64,000 nt of DNA from Ligustrum vulgare (lineage: Eukaryota; Streptophyta; Magnoliopsida; Lamiales; Oleaceae): NCBI GenBank assembly GCA_963555705.1, contig OY743169.1, positions 5,394,014 to 5,458,013 of the forward strand, given 5' to 3'. Positions 58,083 to 64,000 of the stretch are shown in pieces. The position numbers were made by a program, and so were the translations under genes. Numbering within the stretch: position 1 is the stretch's first letter; the number at the start of each line of letters is the position of its first letter. Below the pieces are notes generated by a model. That model was not told the origin of the DNA, ran no database searches, and saw only the letters and a program-made list of their open reading frames with translations.

Positions 58083-58735
58083 ATAAATATTCTACCATCC
58101 GTGTGATGCACGAAATTACATATAAAAAAATAATATTATATTAGAATACCTAAATATGATAATCATAGGACTATAACATATATAGTGTATAATATTTAAC
58201 AATCTTCCAAATTTATTCTTAATAGATTATCTCAATCCGCTTCATCATTGTAGACTTGATATTTATTTATGAAATTAATGGATTCATCCATGGCTTATTA
58301 GCAATGGAAAATGAAAAGAAACAATTTAGCTCAAGCTTAAAACTCATTCTTACAAATCTCATCTTTCATCTAACTTATTTTCGACAACATTGTCCGAATA
58401 AAATAATTTCACACATAAATCCAAAAAAATATCTACTTTTTAATCACATTCTCCAAAAATTACAATTATAAATTCTATTTTCCCAAAAAATAGAGCTCAA
58501 TCAAACTCTTAATATAATTCCAAAGCAATTATAAATCCAAAGACAATTTCAACACCAAACATAGATATTAAATGTAACGTGTTGAGCCAACATGTATAAA
58601 TCAATATTCAAAATTCATGCTTTCCAATGGTAATCTGAGAAGAAAAAAGATTGTAGGAGAAAAAAATCATATTTTTCCAATTGTGAATTAAAGATAAAGG
58701 TCAATATCTCCTTACTTCTATTTTTATATATATAA
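58083..58735 (-). mobile_element. Small Helitron, family H2
   Basis: The minus-strand 3' end has TCGTGCATCACACGGATGGT then AGAA (hairpin CGTG-CATCA-CACG). 58083-58710 matches 40920-41530, including TTCATCCATGGC(T/C)TATTAGCA. Past 58710 it diverges from that copy and reaches TATATATATAAAGATAAAG, a possible 5' end. No gene; the 71-codon frame at 58256 is not supported. Confidence 0.6.
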
Positions 58736-59223
58736 AGATAAAGAAAAGATAAAAGATATAAAGATTAATGATCACTTTATCTTGCGCAGTCAATACAATG
58801 AATATTGCCATCGCCGACAAAATTCTCTGTAGTTGATGCCCATATCTTTGTGGGTGAAAGTCAATCATGGCCCGGAAATTTCATATGTGATGGAGCTAAG
58901 AGCTAAAACAATGATCTGACAGCTTTTTAATTATTGAAATTAATCGAATTAATTAAAAATTGTAATTAATTGCAATTGCAACATTAATTGTATATTACAA
59001 GTCACTCGAAATTTTATTTTTCTTTTAAAATTAATTGATTTAATTACAAATATATATATATAAAGAGCAGAGATTCTGAAAATCTTTAATTCAATTTTTC
59101 AATTTGGAGTAGATTCCTTAGCGTGAACAGAATTTTAGGCAAATTAAAAACAAAAATATAATTGATTCATAATTCTGGACAGTTATAATTAATTTTTTTC
59201 TTGAGAATCACAATCTATATCTA

Positions 59224-59257
<34 letters not shown>

Positions 59258-59770
59258 AAAACAAAGTACATGTAAAAAAAAAAAACACATACATAGTTTT
59301 ACGCCAAAAATGACTTTCTAAATTTGGAAATCTATACTAAAAAATATGAAAAATTAATTTTAATAAATATTTTAGCATAAATTATTGTACATAACGTTAT
59401 AATTTGTGTTATGCTATTAATGGCATCAAGATTTTAATTTATTTTAATGTATAAACTATTTTTTTGCTTTATAATAATTATTGTTCACTTGATAATCATT
59501 TTATTATATTTAAGTCGAAAGATATGTAATCTATACATCTATGACTATATCTATACATATATAAAAATAATGTACATGCCAAAAATAATACACGCATTGT
59601 TTCCCTTAAAAAATGACTTTCTAAATTTTGAAATCTATGCAAAAAAATAATAATAAAATAAAATATATACATATATATGAAAAAAATAATGTAATAAATA
59701 TTTTTGAAATTATTTTGGTAACTAACATCAGATTTCGTGGTATGCTATTAATGACATATGAAATTTTAAT
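58736..59770. other. AT-rich intergenic sequence
   Basis: Contains (CATA)n at about 59224-59252 and a loose direct repeat (59250-59420 versus 59550-59770) with AAAATGACTTTCTAAATTT and GTTATGCTATTAATG. No gene recognised. Confidence 0.45.
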
Positions 59771-59779
59771 TTATTTTAA

Positions 59780-61097
59780 GGCTAAATAGCGCAAAACGTC
59801 CCTATCATTTGCCCTCATTGTGAAAATCGTCCATGTCGTTTCAAATTTGGCATTTACGTCCTTATTTCAACCTTTTCTTGCGAAATTCGTCCTTGCCATC
59901 ACATTCTATCAAGTTTTTCCGTCATATATGTTTAATTTGTGCAAAACGTCCATATCGTTTACCTTCATTGTACAAATAGTCTATATCGTTTTAATATTAG
60001 CATTTGAACCATCAATGACCTTTTTTTGCGCTAAATGTCTTTACATTTTATTCTTTCATTAAAACATTGTAAAATAGATAATTTATCATTCTAATCGAAT
60101 AAAATAAAATAAAAAAGAGTAGTAATAATAATAACAGAAATAATTATAGTCAAAGTTTTAAATTTTTTTGAATAGTGCAAAATAGTCGCACTTAAATAAT
60201 TTTTATTTTATTTTATTTTATTGACATATAATTAAATATGCATTTAATTATATTCAATTAAATGCAACGCATTTAAAAATAAAAAATTATGAAAGGGTCT
60301 TCTGGGTTGAATTTCGCTTTCTTGTATCGCAAATTTTGAAGTTGATATTCACTTTTTTGCATCGTCAATATTATTTAATTTGTTACTTTCATTAAAATAT
60401 AGGACAGAATATATTTAAATATAGGTACAGATGTTTTGCGCAAAAGGTTTGAGAAGCGGGAGTGCAAAAGGTTTACATGCGAGAGACGTTTTGCTCCAAA
60501 CGTGTATATATTACCGTTCATCTCAGTTACGAATAGGCAGAATTTATTTTGTTCTTGTGGTGTGACAATTTTACCCTTGAATTTTTTGCCAAAAAATGTC
60601 AACACATCATTATTTTTTGGGGAGAAGGTTGATTCGTTTGTGCTAAATTATACCCTTTAAATTAATTTTAGTGTGATTATTTTGCACTATTCAAAAAATT
60701 TAAAACCTTGACTATTATTATTATTATTACTCATTTTTATTTATTTTATTTTATTAGAATGATAAATTACCTATTTTACAATATTTTAATGAAAAAATAA
60801 AATGTAAGGACTTTTAGCACAAAGAAATGTCATTGAGGGTCCAAATGCTAATATTTAAACGATAGGGACTATTTGTGCAATGAAGGTAAACGATAGGGAC
60901 TATTTGTGCAATGAAGGTAAACGATAGGGACATTTTGCACAAATTAAACATATTTGACAAAAAAACTTGACGGAATGTGACAGCAATGACGAATTCCGCA
61001 AGAAAATGTTGAAATGAGAACGTAATGCCAAATTTGAAACGATATGGATGTTTTCCACAATGAGGACAAACGATAGAGATGTTTTGCACTATTACCC
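59780..61097. mobile_element. Foldback MULE-like element, copy 2
   Basis: The left arm (59780-60190) is repeated inverted at about 60680-61097. Ends GGCTAAATAGCGCAAAACGT and, as reverse complement, GGGTAATAGTGCAAAACATC. The 9-bp target duplication TTATTTTAA at 59771-59779 and 61098-61106 is perfect. Length 1318 bp; related to 5780-7096. The centre (60190-60680) has no transposase. Confidence 0.85.
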
Positions 61098-61314
61098 TTA
61101 TTTTAATGTATAAACTATTTTTTTTGCTTTGTAAAAATTATTACTCACTTGATAATTATTATGGTATATAACATTATAACTCATGCTGTGTTATTACTAA
61201 AATCAAGATTTTTAATTTATTTTAATGTATAAACAATTTTTTATTTTGTAATAATTATTATTCACACTAGTACAAAACAGGAGAAAAAAAAAGCAGGAAT
61301 ACACGTCATTTTTT

Positions 61315-61450
61315 AATAAAATCGACGCGTATAATAGGGCGGTGGCATTTTTGTAAATATTTTGCGCGTCGGTTCTTTATGAACCGAAGCGCAAAGCCGA
61401 TCCACGCCGGCTTTGCGCGTCGGTTCGTGAAAAATCGACGCGCAAAGTCG
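61315..61450. promoter_or_regulatory. CACTA subterminal repeats
   Basis: Four to five copies of GCGCGTCGGTT or AATCGACGCG in both orientations. In En/Spm such repeats bind the element's TNPA-type protein; here binding is inferred. Confidence 0.6.
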
Positions 61451-61698
61451 GTTTTATTACCCGCCTTTTAACTTCATTTTTCATAATTTCTTCTTCAATC
61501 TTCGCGCCTCGCTCCCTCCCTCTCTCAACCGCGACTCGATCCACTCCACCACACCTCTTCCTCCACCCACCCGCTCCACCACCACTTTTCGCTGCCACCT
61601 CCACCGCCCGGCATCACCTCCACCTGCCCCTTTCTCCTACATTGTAAGACCCACTTCCTCATGTGTGTGTATATATGCGTGTGTATTATATTTGTGTG

Positions 61699-61742
<44 letters not shown>

Positions 61743-62150
61743 AATTTGTTAATTATATGTTAATATGTATAAATGTGTTAATTAAATGTTAATATATATA
61801 AGTTTGGATGTTAATTTTATATTGTTGATTTTGAGTTAGTAGAAGATACATTGTAATATTTCAATTATTGGAATTATATTAAAATTATGAGATATTAAAT
61901 TATGAAATCTTAGCTTGACTTTTTAGGAATTGGGAATGGATTTGGGATTAAACTTGAAGTAGTTGATGATGTTGAAGTTTGATTGGAGTTGTATTTGAGT
62001 TTTGAATATGTCGAGGTTGAACATTTTGGTTTATTGTGGCATTTTGATTCTTCCTACATGTTGGCTAAGTCCAATTTATAGGGGAGGTTCTGCCAAAATT
62101 TTTGTAGGTTTTGTAAATAAAAAATGAAACTTATAATTTAAAGTGATTTT
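61451..62150 (+). other. CACTA leader and intron-like sequence
   Basis: C-rich until 61640, then (GT)n and AT-rich sequence. No transposase motif before 62354. The minus-strand frame at 61377-61604 is a shadow of the GC-rich leader. Confidence 0.45.
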
Positions 62151-62165
62151 CACTAGTACAGAATT
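62151..62165 (+). repeat. Second CACTA-type terminus inside the element
   Basis: CACTAGTACAGAATT at 62151 repeats the outer terminus CACTAGTACAAAA at 61265. Possibly the end of a nested or deleted related element. Confidence 0.45.
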
Positions 62166-62353
62166 CACCATACTAAATAAATAATTAAATAGAATATATT
62201 CATCCTAATAAAATTATGAAGTTTCCAACCTAATAAATTATCGTATTTAATTTCAATTATTAATATATAGTTGGTTTAAGGTTGTATCCTGAAAAATATT
62301 AACTCAAAACTAATAATTTTTTTTAATTATATCTTCACATATAGGTCATTAGA

Positions 62354-64000
62354 TATGGATCGAGGTTAGATGCATGGCAGGCGTTATAGACATGAATATG
62401 TAAAACATGTTGAAGAGTTTATGAAATGTGCGGACGAACATAAGAGAAAGAAAGGTGAAACAATGATTTTGTGTCCTTGTTATGATTGTAAGAATCTGAG
62501 AAAATTTCGTAATTTTGATCAAGTGAAGAGTCATTTGATTCGTCGTGGGTTTAAGGAAAGTTATACACGATGGATATGGCAGGTAAGAGTATGCTTCCCA
62601 GGACGAGCACTTGTGACAATGTTGGTGATCAGTAGGAGAATAATTTGAGCAATATTGGTGAGAATGATGTGAAAAATGATGAGAATGATATGATAGACGA
62701 AATGATGCGTGATATACAAGGGGAATACATTTAAAAGCCTTATGTATTAGATAGTTTGTTCAACGATTCTGATAAGCCTTTGTTTTCTGATTGTAATAAA
62801 TTCACAAAATTGTCTGCTATACTGAAATTGTATAACTTGAAAGCAAACAATAGGTGGAGTGATAAGAGTTTCACGGCATTATTAGAACTGTTACGAGATA
62901 TGCTTCCGAAAGATAACGAAATTCCTAGTTTAATCTACGAGGCAAAGAAATTGTTGTGCCCGATGGGTATGGAAATCGAGAGAATACATGCATGTCCAAA
63001 TGATTCTATACTGTATCGAAATGATTACAAGGACTTGCATTTATTTCTAAAGTGTGGGGCATCACGGTATAAGCAAAAGAACGTGAATGATAATTGTGGT
63101 GATAAGAAAATCCCTCCAGCAAAGGTGTTATAGTATTTACCTGTAATACCAAGATTTAAACGTTTGTTTGCCAATGAAAAGGATGCAAAGAACTTGCGGT
63201 GGCATGCCGACGGGAGAAAAGAAGATGAAAAACTAAAACACGTGGCCGATTCTCCTCAATGGAGAAATATTAATAGGCTGTTTCCTGAATTTGGGGGCGA
63301 AGATAGAAATCTTGGGCTGAGACTATGTACAGATGGAATGAACCCACACGGTAACATGAGTAGTCGACATAGCACTTGGCCGATTCTTTTGACGATTTAC
63401 AATCTTCCTCCTTAATTATGTATGAAGCGCAAGTATATCATGTTATCTTTGTTAATATCAGGGCCTACACAACTGGGGAATGACATAGATGTTTACCTAG
63501 CCCCACTAATTGAAGATTTAAGACTGTTTTGGGATGAAGGCGTGTCGGTATTTGATGCACATACTCAGATGAATTTCACCTTACGTGCTATGATATTTTG
63601 CACCGTAAATGATTTTTCAGCTTATGGTAACTTGTCAGGTTATACTAACAAATGACCTAAAGCATGTCCCGTTTGTGAAGAAGACACGATTGATCTTTGG
63701 TTGAAAAACTGCAAGAAAAATGTCTTTGTGAATCATAGAAGATTTCTCCCCACTGACCACCCTTATCGCAAGAAGAAAAAGCCATTTAATGAAAAAATCG
63801 AGGCTCGAGCAGCTTGCTTACCGTTAACAGGAGGTGAGGTATATGAACGAGTTAAAAATATTGATGTTTTGTTTGGAAAAACTTTTAAGCCTCCTCAGAA
63901 GTGTTTTTGGAAGAAGAGGTCCATATTCTGGGATCTACCTTATTGGCAACACTTATCTGTAAGGCATTGTCTTGATGTAATGCACGTGGATAAAAATGTT
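62354..64000 (+). pseudogene. CACTA TNP2 transposase, broken, 3' part outside the window
   Basis: 62354-62590 encodes a transposase-associated domain: after a TAG at 62366-62368, MHGRRYRHEYVKHVEEFMKC and CPCYDCKNLRKF (Cys pair). From 62747 a frame runs DSLFNDSDKPLF.. to AKVL, a TAG at 63131, then YLPVIPRFKRLF, RWHADGRKEDEKLKHVADSP and LRLCTDGMNPHGNMSSRHST. A TAA at 63414-63416 follows, then MKRKYIMLSLLISGPTQLGN and DIDVYLAPLIEDL. A TGA at 63653-63655 precedes PKACPVCEEDT, ending HCLDVMHVDKNV. The order is that of plant TNP2 (Transposase_21), which cuts at the element ends. Stops plus a frame problem at 62590-62740 make it nonfunctional. Confidence 0.9.

Larger units (their letters stand above)
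61265..64000 (+). mobile_element. CACTA (En/Spm-type) DNA transposon, runs past the window end
   Basis: Starts CACTAGTACAAAACAGG, followed by subterminal direct and inverted GCGCGTCGGTTC / GAACCGAAGCGC repeats at 61315-61450. A TNP2-type transposase follows on the same strand. A (GT)n tract is at 61706-61738. The right end is not in the window. Confidence 0.85.

Noticed and set aside
61377..61604. 75-codon minus-strand Gly/Arg-rich frame
   Set aside because: Shadow of the GC-rich CACTA leader and subterminal repeats.

Overview
The window is nuclear DNA of a flowering plant, probably a eudicot: AT-rich, full of nested transposons, with plant-type Copia and Tekay-like LTR elements, CACTA, MULE, hAT and Helitron elements, and gene fragments resembling plant SPA, SPL and F-box/kelch genes. 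I see no intact ordinary host gene and no rRNA or tRNA gene. All coding material I could recognise belongs to, or was captured by, mobile elements. LAYOUT: 1-4692 is a decayed minus-strand Ty3/Gypsy element (LTR 4074-4692, primer-binding site, integrase remnant, antisense coiled-coil pseudo-ORF). 5780-7096 and 59780-61097 are two foldback MULE-like elements of almost equal length, each with a 9-bp target duplication. 7190-8350 is a minisatellite. 9101-13442 holds hAT-like elements, MITEs, a (GA)n tract and a 1-kb Helitron. 15998-21860 is a decayed Helitron with an RPA-like gene and the C-terminal end of the RepHel helicase. 22631-28955 is a complete young Copia-type element with a perfect target duplication. 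29156-32680 is an older LTR element with no recognisable genes. 33094-36636 is a second Helitron of the 12047-13040 family, carrying gene fragments. 40920-44364 is a third Helitron that captured exon pieces of SPA-like, SPL-like and F-box/kelch genes. 44365-57163 is a very young Tekay-like element in LTR-internal-LTR-internal order, cut off at 57163 against a hAT fragment. 58083-58735 is a small Helitron related to the one at 40920. From 61265 to the window end lies a CACTA element with a broken TNP2 transposase. MAIN DISCOVERY CANDIDATE: the Copia-type element and the Tekay-like element are unrelated, and neither has recognisable gag-pol. Both carry, antisense to themselves, the same cassette of about 2 kb with two intronless genes. 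One encodes a complete LOG-type cytokinin-activating phosphoribohydrolase (217 aa). The other encodes a small basic Cys-motif protein (about 181 aa) that resembles the nucleic-acid-binding/cysteine-rich proteins of carla-like plant RNA viruses. Each gene has its own TATA-like motif. The two LOG versions differ at about 68 of 654 nucleotides but only 12 of 217 residues, which indicates purifying selection at protein level. A cytokinin-producing enzyme plus a possible silencing-suppressor or regulatory protein, moving as cargo between retrotransposon families, would be a new kind of element-borne accessory system. The functional reading is inference. The cassette, its duplication and its conservation are visible in the sequence.
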